Below are positions 52,535 to 59,127 of a DNA stretch of 59,127 nt, in pieces. Made by a program: the position numbers and the translations under genes. This DNA comes from Paracoccaceae bacterium (GTDB taxonomy: Bacteria; Pseudomonadota; Alphaproteobacteria; Rhodobacterales; Rhodobacteraceae). Each line of letters opens with the position of its first letter. The first letter of the stretch is position 1. The stretch is taken from the NCBI GenBank assembly GCA_027492585.1, contig JAPUEK010000066.1, positions 1 to 59,127 of the forward strand, given 5' to 3'. The notes under the pieces were generated by a model. That model saw only the letters and a list, made by a program, of their open reading frames with translations. It made no database searches and was not told the origin of the DNA.

Positions 52535-53447
52535 CGCTGACCGCAGGCTCCGCCCCTTCGCCGGCAGAGCCCTTCGCCCCCGGCAGACGCACCCGCAACC
52601 GCTTGATCCGGCGGGCATCGGCGTCGATCACCTCGAATTCCGCGCCGCTCTCATGCGGCACGATCTCGCCGCGCGCCGGCACGCGGCCGGTCCGCAGGAA
52701 GACCAGACCGCCGAGCGTGTCGATCTCGTCGTCATCCTCGCCATTGCGGAGCTTCATGCCGATGGCCGCCTCGAATTCATCGAGGGGCGCCAGCGATTGC
52801 GCGACGTAGACGCCGGGCTTCTCCTCTTTCCAAAGTGCGCCTTCCGCCTCGTCATGCTCGTCCTCGATCTCGCCGATGACGGTCTCGATCAGGTCCTCGA
52901 TGGTCACAAGCCCGTCGACCCCGCCATATTCGTCGATCACCAGAGCCATATGCACCCGGTCGCGCTGCATCTTCTGCAACAGCACCCCGGCGGGCATCGA
53001 CGGCGGCGCGAACAGCACCGGTCGCAACAGCTTGCGAAGCGAGAACCGCCCGGTGGCCCCGAAGCCGTGCTGCAAGGCCAGGTCCTTCAGAAGCACCAGC
53101 CCCTGCGGATGGTCGAGCGTGCCTTTGTAGACCGGAAGGCGGCTGAAGCCATGGGTGCGGAAGGCCTCGACCAGCTCGTCCTTGCCGATGTCGAGCGGCA
53201 CCGCCGCGATCTCCACCTTCGGGATGGCCACGTCATCGACGCGCAGCCGCCGCAGATTGCCGAAGCCCGGATGCGCCGCCCCCGCCACATTCGCGGGCGC
53301 TTCGGCGCCAGCCTGCTCCTCGGTTCCGTCCCCGGAACTGAACGCGCTCAGGATGCGCCCGAAAAAGCCGCGCTGCGGCGGCTCCGTCTCAGTGGTCCCC
53401 TCTGGCGCGCCCTGCGCTGCGGGAGATCCGTCGTTGCTACTGCCCAT
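52524..53447 (-). CDS. corC: CorC/HlyC-family CBS-domain protein
   Basis: A 307-residue protein with a variable acidic N-terminus, then two CBS domains (about residues 85-205; RVDDVAIPKVEI, GFSRLPVYKG, MQRDRVHMALVIDEYGGVDGLVTIEDLIE) and a C-terminal CorC_HlyC domain (DEIDTLGGLVFLRTGRVPARGE). It may modulate a divalent-cation transporter; older annotations as hemolysin are misleading. AAAGGAC precedes ATG 53447. It overlaps lnt and follows ybeY by 37 bases. Confidence 0.88.
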   Translation of the reverse strand: MGSSNDGSPAAQGAPEGTTETEPPQRGFFGRILSAFSSGDGTEEQAGAEAPANVAGAAHPGFGNLRRLRVDDVAIPKVEIAAVPLDIGKDELVEAFRTHGFSRLPVYKGTLDHPQGLVLLKDLALQHGFGATGRFSLRKLLRPVLFAPPSMPAGVLLQKMQRDRVHMALVIDEYGGVDGLVTIEDLIETVIGEIEDEHDEAEGALWKEEKPGVYVAQSLAPLDEFEAAIGMKLRNGEDDDEIDTLGGLVFLRTGRVPARGEIVPHESGAEFEVIDADARRIKRLRVRLPGAKGSAGEGAEPAVSDAG

Positions 53448-53484
53448 CTGTCCTTTGTCCGAAATCGCCCGACGAATGTGGGGC

Positions 53485-53994
53485 TCACGCCGAATATGGG
53501 TCAGAAAGACCCAGGCGCGCAAGTATGCGAACTTCCGTCGCCTCCATCCGCCCGGCATCGCCGTCGCGGACATGATCATAGCCGAGCAAATGTAACAGCC
53601 CATGCACGACAAGATGTGTGACATGATCGGCCATCGGCTTTCCGGCCTCGGCGGCTTCCCGCGCGCAGGTCTCCCAGGCGATGGCGATATCGCCCAATTC
53701 CTCCGGCATGTCCTCCGGTCCCGGCTCCGGCATGTCGGGCAGACCGCCCTCCACCTCCGCCGCCCGCTCCTCGGAGGGCCAGCTCAGCACATTGGTCGGC
53801 TGCGGCTTGCCGCGGAAATCGGCGTTCAGTTCGGCGATCCGCGCATCGTCGCAGCCCATGAGGCACAGGGAAAACCCAGCCTCCGCCAGCCCCAGCTCGG
53901 CAAAAGCCGCCCGCGCTGCCGCTTCGGCGATACCCGCCAGCCCGAAGGCCTCCCAGCGGTCGTCCTCGATGATCGTCTCGACAAGCTCACTCAT
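53485..53994 (-). CDS. ybeY: Endoribonuclease YbeY
   Basis: A 169-residue zinc endoribonuclease for rRNA maturation. The metal motif HGLLHLLGYDH (about residue 130-140) and NADFRGKPQPTNVLSWP (about 57-73) are the family signatures. LGDIAIAWET is the middle strand block. Usual order phoH-ybeY-corC is kept; 120 bases upstream separate it from phoH and contain a GC hairpin/GGATATTT element. Confidence 0.93.
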   Translation of the reverse strand: MSELVETIIEDDRWEAFGLAGIAEAAARAAFAELGLAEAGFSLCLMGCDDARIAELNADFRGKPQPTNVLSWPSEERAAEVEGGLPDMPEPGPEDMPEELGDIAIAWETCAREAAEAGKPMADHVTHLVVHGLLHLLGYDHVRDGDAGRMEATEVRILARLGLSDPYSA

Positions 53995-54049
53995 CCGGCC
54001 TGCCTAGCCGATCCCCGGCAAAGCCTCAAGCGTCCCGCCTGCCTCATCC

Positions 54050-54098
54050 ACTGTGCATAAATATCCTCGGGGGGTGAGGGGGGCAGACAGCCCCCCTG
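54050..54098 (-). repeat. Hairpin plus GGATATTT element behind phoH
   Basis: On the minus strand GGGGGGC-TGTCT-GCCCCCC is followed by TCACCCCCCGAGGATATTTA. It is in sense orientation about 17-65 bases after the phoH stop and close in sequence to 40001-40048. It may terminate the phoH transcript before ybeY. Confidence 0.6.
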
Positions 54099-54114
54099 CA
54101 AGGCCAGCCAAGGC

Positions 54115-55137
54115 TCACGCCCCCTTGGCCTCGTCGCGCTCGTAAGCCTCGATGACCCGCGCGACCAGCGGGTGCCGCACCACGTCCTTCGAGGTGAAGT
54201 AGTTGAAGCTCACGCCCTTCACCCCCGCCAGAATCCGTTCGGCATCCTGAAGCCCGGAAGTCACGCCGCGCGGCAGGTCGACCTGGGTGCGGTCGCCGGT
54301 GATCACCATGCGGCTGCCTTCGCCCAGACGGGTCAGGAACATCTTCATCTGCATGGTCGTGGCATTCTGCGCCTCGTCCAGCACCACGAAGGCGTTGGAC
54401 AGCGTGCGCCCGCGCATGAAGGCCAAGGGCGCGATCTCGATCCGCTTTTCCTCCAGCAGCTTCTGGACCTGCTTGGCCGGCAGGAAATCGTTCAGCGCAT
54501 CGTAAAGCGGCTGCATGTAGGGATCGACCTTCTCCTTCATGTCGCCGGGCAGGAAGCCCAGCCGCTCGCCCGCTTCCACCGCCGGACGGGACAGGATGAT
54601 CTTTTCCACCGCGCCGGAAATGAACATCGTCACGCCCACGGCGACGGCAAGGTAGGTCTTGCCGGTTCCCGCCGGGCCGATGCCGAAGCCGAGCTCATTG
54701 GCGAAGAGGTTTTTCACATACTCCTTCTGCGCCTCGGTCCGCGGCTCGATCGGCTTCTTGCGGGTGCGAAGTTCGACCCCGCCGCCGGAGAACATCTCGA
54801 TCTGTTCGGACCCTTCGGCCCGCGGGGTTGCGGGCATCGGGCGGCCCAGACGGATCGCCCCGTCGATATCGCCCGCCGTCACGCCGCGTCCGGCCTCAAG
54901 CCGCGCATAGAGCGCGCGCAGGATTGCGGCGGTCTGATCCCGCGCCCCCTTGTCGCCGATGACCGAGAGCCGGTTGCCCCGGCGCAGCACATGCACCCCC
55001 ATCTGATGCTCCACCTGAGCCAGATTGCGGTCGAACTCGCCGCACAGGTCAATGAGAAGCCGGTTGTCGGGAAATTCGAGGACGGTCTCCACGATATCCT
55101 CGGAACGGGTCGGGGGGGTCAGCGCGCTGATGCCCAA
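54115..55137 (-). CDS. phoH: PhoH-like ATPase
   Basis: A 340-residue ATPase. N-terminal KH-like part (residues ~15-70), then the PhoH domain: Walker A GIGPAGTGKTYLAVAVG (about 155), Walker B FVVLDEAQNATTMQM and sensor SRMVITGDRTQVDLP. The frame opens with TTG (55137) six bases after GGAG; no in-frame ATG lies nearby, so TTG is the likely start. Family is an RNA-related helicase/ATPase partner of YbeY. The order phoH-ybeY is conserved. Two envelope genes separate it from miaB. Confidence 0.92.
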   Translation of the reverse strand: MGISALTPPTRSEDIVETVLEFPDNRLLIDLCGEFDRNLAQVEHQMGVHVLRRGNRLSVIGDKGARDQTAAILRALYARLEAGRGVTAGDIDGAIRLGRPMPATPRAEGSEQIEMFSGGGVELRTRKKPIEPRTEAQKEYVKNLFANELGFGIGPAGTGKTYLAVAVGVTMFISGAVEKIILSRPAVEAGERLGFLPGDMKEKVDPYMQPLYDALNDFLPAKQVQKLLEEKRIEIAPLAFMRGRTLSNAFVVLDEAQNATTMQMKMFLTRLGEGSRMVITGDRTQVDLPRGVTSGLQDAERILAGVKGVSFNYFTSKDVVRHPLVARVIEAYERDEAKGA

Positions 55138-55275
55138 TGGGGTCTCCTTGTTTTTCAGAGCCGTAAGGAAAGCCTGCGACTTTCCCCGCCCGCTGGCAAG
55201 TCACTTGCGGGGCAGGGACCAGTCTTGCGCCGGATCGTGTCGCCTGCGTGACGCTTTTTTGAGCGCAGACCATAG

Positions 55276-55308
55276 AAGAAGGGCCACGGCTTGTGCCATG
55301 GCCCCTTC
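55276..55308 (-). terminator. Rho-independent terminator of the lipoprotein/OmpA unit
   Basis: GAAGGGGCCATGGC-ACAA-GCCGTGGCCCTTC, a 13-bp interrupted stem followed on the minus strand by TTCTATGG. It is about 50 bases behind the stop at 55357. Confidence 0.75.
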
Positions 55309-55356
55309 ATACATCCAGATCGTGATCGCAGGATCACGCAATCCTGACCGCAGTCC

Positions 55357-55713
55357 TCAGTTCCGGTGGCCCGGAACGTAGTCCCTGATCGGCGCGGAGG
55401 CGGTCTGGTAGTTCCCGATCACCGTTCCCGGCGGATAGAGGTTGTTGCAGACCGGCAGGCCCGAAACCGGGTCGAAGCGGCGGCCCGAATAGCCCTCGAC
55501 ACCATCGTCGATGATCCAGCCCTGGCAGCCGTCGGGGTCATAGGCGATCGCGGCCTCGCCCTCGATCAGCGGCACCTTGTCGCGGCCGGTATCCGAAGCC
55601 GTGGCGATCACCGTGTTCGGGCTTTTGTGATAGGGGGTCAGCCCGTCTTCGATGCAGCCCGACAGCCCGACGGCGGCAAGCATAAACAGCGGAAGCGTTG
55701 CAAATTTTGCCAT
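55357..55713 (-). CDS. Lipoprotein with a Cys-flanked DGC...PVC module
   Basis: Predicted 118-residue lipoprotein. The signal peptide MAKFATLPLFMLAAVGLSGC ends in the lipobox LSGC (acylated Cys at residue 20). The mature part contains DPDGCQGWIIDDGVEGYSGR followed by RFDPVSGLPVC (about residue 60-90), a module shared with the OmpA gene just upstream. GTG two or three codons earlier is a possible alternative start. It follows the OmpA gene with no gap to speak of (the two frames meet at 55713-55719), so the pair is one transcription unit ended by the hairpin at 55276. Confidence 0.82.
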   Translation of the reverse strand: MAKFATLPLFMLAAVGLSGCIEDGLTPYHKSPNTVIATASDTGRDKVPLIEGEAAIAYDPDGCQGWIIDDGVEGYSGRRFDPVSGLPVCNNLYPPGTVIGNYQTASAPIRDYVPGHRN

Positions 55714-55718
55714 TCTGA

Positions 55719-56288
55719 TCACCACCTGTAGCAGACAACTTCGACGCGACGGTTCTTCTGCATCCCGGCGGCCGTGGAATTCGTGGCGATCGGACGGCGT
55801 TCGCCATAGCCGATTTCGCGGTCGACCATCGCGCCGACGGAACGGGCAACGGCGGCAACCGAAGCGGCCCGGCGCTGCGACAGGCGGATGTTGTATTCAT
55901 CCGAGGCGCGGCTGTCGGTGTGGCCGTAGATCGCGTAACCGAAAGCGCCGGTGCTGGAGAAGAAGCTTTCCAGCCGGCGGCGGCCATCAGCCGTCAGCTT
56001 GGCGCTGTCGGTGGCGAAGAGCGTATCGGTATTCTCGACAAGGCAGGTGTTGCGCTTCAGGCAGACCGGCTTGCCGGTTTTCGGATCCACGCGGTCCAGC
56101 ATGTAGCCTTCGACGCCGCCGTCTGCCCACCAGTGCATACAGCCGTCGTCGTCAACCCAGGCGCCCCATTCGATCTTGCCGGCAATCTCCGGTGCATTCT
56201 GTGCCATCGCGGTATTTGCTGCGATCAGGCCCACGGCCATTGCCGCGCCCCCCACCATCATCCGCACTGCCCTGGTAAGACGTTCCAC
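55719..56288 (-). CDS. OmpA-family outer-membrane/peptidoglycan-binding protein with DGC...PVC module
   Basis: Predicted 189-residue exported protein. From GTG 56288 (GGGGAG eight bases upstream) it has a signal peptide MERLTRAVRMMVGGAAMAVG ending near AMA. The next part holds DDDGCMHWWADGGVEGYMLD followed by RVDPKTGKPVC, the module seen in the neighbouring lipoprotein. The C-terminal half is an OmpA peptidoglycan-binding domain (IYGHTDSRASDEYNIRLSQR, RRVEVVCY). It probably tethers the envelope to peptidoglycan. The upstream 190 bases are AT-rich and carry a perfect 10-bp inverted repeat. Confidence 0.87.
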   Translation of the reverse strand: MERLTRAVRMMVGGAAMAVGLIAANTAMAQNAPEIAGKIEWGAWVDDDGCMHWWADGGVEGYMLDRVDPKTGKPVCLKRNTCLVENTDTLFATDSAKLTADGRRRLESFFSSTGAFGYAIYGHTDSRASDEYNIRLSQRRAASVAAVARSVGAMVDREIGYGERRPIATNSTAAGMQKNRRVEVVCYRW

Positions 56289-56351
56289 CGCCGCAGCTCC
56301 CCTCAATCATCAGAAAACAAGATATACTTTCGATCAGGTTTGCCGCTACTC

Positions 56352-56397
56352 CCTATCGAAGTAAAGCAAAATCTAGGTGGTTTTCACCTTCGATAGG
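56352..56397. promoter_or_regulatory. 10-bp inverted repeat upstream of the OmpA gene
   Basis: CCTATCGAAG (56352-56361) and CTTCGATAGG (56388-56397) are perfect inverted arms, 36 bp from centre to centre, flanking AT-rich DNA with AAAATC...GGTTTT inside. It lies 64-110 bases before the OmpA start and is likely a two-site operator or a cruciform-prone promoter element. Confidence 0.5.
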
Positions 56398-56478
56398 ACT
56401 AATTGTTGCGTTTGCGTCGTCAAATCCATCGCATTGCAACCATTGCGGAAAATCAGGAAACAAGCACGACCGGAGAGG

Positions 56479-57804
56479 CTATCCCGAAATCCGCTCTGCA
56501 GCCAACGAGTTGGAAGACGAAGCTGAGATTCTCACCCGAACGAGCTCGCCGACCTTGCCTTCGGGGTCGGTGACATGGACCGCGTGGAGATGGTCGGATT
56601 TGCCCACCATCTGCCCGCTGAGTCGTCCCGGCTTTTCATAAAGCACCCCGACTTCACGCCCGACCATGGCCGCTTGCGCGGCGCGCTGCTGTTCGGTGAT
56701 CAGGGCCTGAAGGGTCTGAAGGCGGGCATCGGCCACTTCCGCAGCCACCGGCGCCTTTTCGGCGGCGGGGGTTCCGGGGCGGGCGGAATATTTGAAGGAG
56801 AAGGCCGCGCCATAACCCACGGCCCGGATCAGTTCCATCGTCTCTTCGAAATCGCGGTCGGTTTCGCCGGGAAAGCCGACGATGAAATCCGACGACAGCA
56901 GGATATCCGGCCGCGCCGCGCGGATACGCCCGATCAGCGCCAGATAATGCGCCGCCGTATGCTTGCGGTTCATCGCTTTCAGAATCCGGTCGGAGCCGGA
57001 TTGCACCGGCAGATGCAGATAGGGCATCAATTGCGGCAATTCGCCATGGGCGGCGATCAGGTCGTCATCCATGTCATTCGGATGAGAGGTCGTATAGCGG
57101 ATACGCTCCAGTCCTTCGATCCGCGCCAGTTCCCGCACCAGCCGCGCCAGGGTGAAATCGCCTGAGGCCGCAACCCCGTCCGCAACCCCGTGATAGGCAT
57201 TCACATTCTGGCCCAGAAGGGTGATCTCCTTCACCCCGCGCTCCACCAGTCCCCGCGCCTCGGTCAGGATGCGCTGCACCGGGCGGCTGACCTCGGCTCC
57301 GCGGGTGTAGGGGACGACGCAGAAGGCGCAGAACTTGTCGCAGCCCTCCTGCACGGTCAGGAATGCGGTCGGCCCGCGGGAGGGTTTGCGGGCGGGCAGG
57401 AGGTCGAACTTGTCCTCCGCCGGAAAGTCGGTATCGACCTGCTGGCCGGTGCCGCGCGCCATCTCGGGCAGGCGGTGATAGGCCTGCGGCCCGACGACCA
57501 GATCGACGAGCGGCATCCGCCGCAGGATCTCCGCCCCCTCGGCCTGGGCCACGCAGCCCGCCACGCCGATCTTCAGATCGGGGCGCGCCGCCTTCAGCGG
57601 CTTCAGTCGGCCAAGGTCGGAGTAGAGCTTTTCGCTCGCCTTCTCGCGGATGTGGCAGGTGTTCAGCAGCACCATATCCGCCTCGTCGGCGTTTTCGGTG
57701 GTGACATAGCCTTCCGCGCCCATGGCCTCGGCCATGCGCTCGCTGTCATAGACGTTCATCTGGCACCCGTAGGTCTTGATGAACAGCTTCTTCGGCTCAG
57801 CCAT
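56479..57804 (-). CDS. miaB: tRNA-2-methylthio-N6-isopentenyladenosine synthase
   Basis: A 441-residue radical-SAM methylthiotransferase modifying A37 of tRNA. It starts [20 protein letters not shown]. The N-terminal UPF0004 domain cysteines are in [14 protein letters not shown] and VAGCVAQ. The radical-SAM CxxxCxxC is [17 protein letters not shown] (about residue 155). A C-terminal TRAM domain ends the protein ([26 protein letters not shown]). ATG 57804 chosen; the long upstream in-frame reading is unsupported. Confidence 0.96.
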   Translation of the reverse strand: MAEPKKLFIKTYGCQMNVYDSERMAEAMGAEGYVTTENADEADMVLLNTCHIREKASEKLYSDLGRLKPLKAARPDLKIGVAGCVAQAEGAEILRRMPLVDLVVGPQAYHRLPEMARGTGQQVDTDFPAEDKFDLLPARKPSRGPTAFLTVQEGCDKFCAFCVVPYTRGAEVSRPVQRILTEARGLVERGVKEITLLGQNVNAYHGVADGVAASGDFTLARLVRELARIEGLERIRYTTSHPNDMDDDLIAAHGELPQLMPYLHLPVQSGSDRILKAMNRKHTAAHYLALIGRIRAARPDILLSSDFIVGFPGETDRDFEETMELIRAVGYGAAFSFKYSARPGTPAAEKAPVAAEVADARLQTLQALITEQQRAAQAAMVGREVGVLYEKPGRLSGQMVGKSDHLHAVHVTDPEGKVGELVRVRISASSSNSLAAERISG

Positions 57805-57933
57805 ATCCGTCCCCGCCTTTGCGTTCCGCGCCATATGCCAAACCGCGCTGCGGCGCAACGGAGAGGCTTGCATTGCGGCCCCGGCTGGCGGATTCTGCGG
57901 CAAAGCCACAAAGGCGACAGGACGGCCACAGGC

Positions 57934-58803
57934 ATGAAATACCCCTCGCTCCCCGCCTTTCTCAGTGAGGCGAAGGCCGCCCTTGCCAAGGGGCCGCTGG
58001 CGCTGATCTTCGCCGAAGACCCGGTGGAGGTCGATACCACGCTGCGTCACCACATGGCGGCGGGGTTTTCCCAGGTGGCGCTTTTCGCACCCGCCGAGAT
58101 CACCGTGCCGGAGGCTCTGGAAGCGAAGATCCACCGCGTCATCTACAACGTCCATGCCGACAATGCGCTGATAGAGGCGGTCAATGCCGTCAACGATGCG
58201 GTGCCGGGGATCTGGATCTATTACTGCTACAACGCCGAATATCTCTTCCACCCCTTCTGCGAGACCCGCAACATCCGCGAGATGCTGGCCTTTCACACCG
58301 AGGAGCGCCGCGATGCGGTGCTGTCCTATGTGATCGACCTTTATGCCGACGATCTCGGCCGCTATCCGGATGCCGTCTCGCTGGAGCGGGCGCATCTGGA
58401 CCGTTCGGGCTATTATGCGCTCGGCCGTCCGGACCCGGCCAATCACAACCACCCGCGCGAGCGGCAACTGGATTTCTTCGGCGGGCTGCGCTGGCGGTTC
58501 GAGGAGCATGTCCCGCCCCTGCGCCGCAAGATCGACCGGATCTCGCTCTTCCGCAGCCGTCCCGGCCTGATGCTGCGCCCGGACTTCACCTTCTCTGATG
58601 AAGAATACAACACCTATGCCTGCGCCTGGCACCACAACATCACCACCGCCATCGCCAGCTTCCGCACCGCCAAGGCCCTGCGGACCAATGCCGGGTCGCG
58701 CTTCGACATCCACGATTTCCGCTGGCACAATTCCGTGCCGTTCGAATGGAACTCGCAGCAGCTCATGGACCTCGGCCTGATGGAGCCGGGTCAGTGGTTC
58801 TGA
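57934..58803 (+). CDS. Conserved protein, possibly glycosyltransferase-like
   Basis: Predicted 289-residue protein starting [20 protein letters not shown]. The first half is alpha/beta ([59 protein letters not shown]), and the second half includes [39 protein letters not shown] and [16 protein letters not shown]. It looks like a Rhodobacterales family often labelled glycosyltransferase, but no clear DXD or donor motif convinces me. It diverges from miaB across 129 bases and is the last complete gene before the insertion sequence. Confidence 0.72.
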   Translation: MKYPSLPAFLSEAKAALAKGPLALIFAEDPVEVDTTLRHHMAAGFSQVALFAPAEITVPEALEAKIHRVIYNVHADNALIEAVNAVNDAVPGIWIYYCYNAEYLFHPFCETRNIREMLAFHTEERRDAVLSYVIDLYADDLGRYPDAVSLERAHLDRSGYYALGRPDPANHNHPRERQLDFFGGLRWRFEEHVPPLRRKIDRISLFRSRPGLMLRPDFTFSDEEYNTYACAWHHNITTAIASFRTAKALRTNAGSRFDIHDFRWHNSVPFEWNSQQLMDLGLMEPGQWF

Positions 58804-58827
58804 GGGTGTGAAAGGAAGTTGTTGTCA

Positions 58828-58844
58828 CCTGCGGGCAAACTTGC
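58828..58844 (+). terminator. Small hairpin behind the 57934 gene
   Basis: GCGGGCAA-AC-TTGCCGC forms a 7-bp stem with one bulge 24 bases after the stop. A second stem AGCCTC...GAGGCT lies near 58970-58990. Neither is followed by a T-run. No gene is seen in 58804-59039. Confidence 0.4.
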
Positions 58845-59039
58845 CGCAATTGACAGGTTTTGGTCCGCATTTGCCATTCACGGCTTCCGTAACGGTCTTT
58901 TCAGAGCTTTTGGGGATCCTCCAGCGAGCGGCAGACAGGTAATGGTCTTAAGTTGGGTGGAGAGCCGCTAGCCTCGTTGACGGAGGCTACTCGTCTATAA
59001 TTTACCGCCCACATGACTTCGCATCGTCAAGATTTGCTG

Positions 59040-59127
59040 TGACCCCCGATAACTTGTCCATCTGATGCTAGAGTCCGGCCCAAGGAGAGGACCGGACATG
59101 AAGAGATCGAAGTTCACGGAAGAGCAG
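59040..59127 (+). mobile_element. Left end of an IS3-family insertion sequence (partial)
   Basis: TGACCCCCGATAACTTGTCC from 59040 looks like an IS3-type terminal inverted repeat (ends TG). It is followed after 38 bases by a strong AAGGAGAGG and an ATG that opens MKRSKFTEEQ. The element runs beyond the window, so its right end and target duplication cannot be seen. Confidence 0.75.
59098..59127 (+). CDS. IS3-family transposase OrfA, first ten codons
   Basis: Only MKRSKFTEEQ is visible. This is the standard beginning of OrfA of IS3-family (IS407-type) elements, an HTH protein that with OrfB makes the transposase by frameshifting. AAGGAG lies 9-10 bases upstream. The gene continues outside the window. 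Confidence 0.78.
   Translation, partial: MKRSKFTEEQ

Overview
The window is GC-rich chromosomal DNA from an alphaproteobacterium of the Rhodobacteraceae (Rhodobacter/Paracoccus type). The evidence is the gene order sucC-sucD-sucA, mdh, sdhCDAB and a near-complete ethylmalonyl-CoA (EMC) pathway set: ccr, ecm, mesaconyl-CoA hydratase and (3S)-malyl-CoA thioesterase. The alphaproteobacterial housekeeping order aroA-cmk-rpsA-ihfB-lapA-trpF and miaB-phoH-ybeY-corC-lnt-metK-trmB points the same way, as does a SAM/SAH riboswitch of the Rhodobacterales type in front of metK. Most genes lie on the minus strand. There are no rRNA or tRNA genes and no CRISPR array.

Layout. 1-3550: minus-strand TCA operon sucC, secreted protein, sucD, DUF805 protein, sucA (cut by the window edge). 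3646-3676: paired palindromes in the sucC promoter. 3.8-9.3 kb: glycosyltransferase-like protein, secreted EF-hand-like protein, methyltransferase, pepT, C45 Ntn-hydrolase and a small protein. 9.5-12.3 kb: AhpD-like protein, mdh, TauE/SafE permease, small secreted protein. 12.3-12.9 kb: gene-free, with tandem ~60-bp repeats. 12.9-16.2 kb: DUF1989 protein and a quorum-sensing locus (luxR, luxI, a small Cys protein and a divergent LuxR-like protein that has only the autoinducer-binding domain). 16.3-22.6 kb: sdhC-D-A, methyltransferase, two lipoproteins, sulfotransferase, sdhB and a probably frame-damaged membrane gene, with a second pair of the same palindromes upstream of sdhC. 22.9-27.8 kb: DUF2798 and DUF4344 proteins, TorF-like porin, mch, DUF1737, nnrU-like, mcl2. 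28.3-34.6 kb: aldo/keto reductase, gdhA, SHMT-like enzyme with divergent LysR, deoD, DUF6455 protein. 34.7-39.6 kb: ecm, acyltransferase, ccr. 39.8-42 kb: 59-aa protein, SF1 helicase, stand-alone AsnC-type domain. 42.1-49.6 kb: trpF, lapA, ihfB, rpsA, nitroreductase, cmk, membrane protein, aroA, trmB. 49.8-57.8 kb: metK with riboswitch, lnt, corC, ybeY, phoH, a lipoprotein/OmpA pair, miaB. The last 88 bases are the left end of an IS3-family insertion sequence.

How the genes work together. Sdh, Suc and Mdh carry the lower TCA cycle. Ccr, Ecm, Mch and Mcl2 convert crotonyl-CoA-derived C4 units and malyl-CoA for acetate or C2 assimilation and feed malate and succinyl-CoA into the same cycle, so the cluster joins EMC and TCA chemistry. 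The two promoters that carry two copies of TGTGATCACA or CGTGATCACA with centres exactly 21 bp apart drive sucC and sdhC, which suggests one unidentified regulator for both.

Most unusual items: the shared paired palindromes; the truncated LuxR-like protein beside luxR-luxI; a sense-strand GGATATTT element found repeatedly just behind genes; tandem ~60-bp repeats in two gene-free stretches; REP-like palindromes; the Cys-flanked module shared by two neighbouring envelope genes; and unrelated envelope/transferase genes inserted inside the suc and sdh operons. All functional calls rest on reading motifs and family resemblance; no database search was run.
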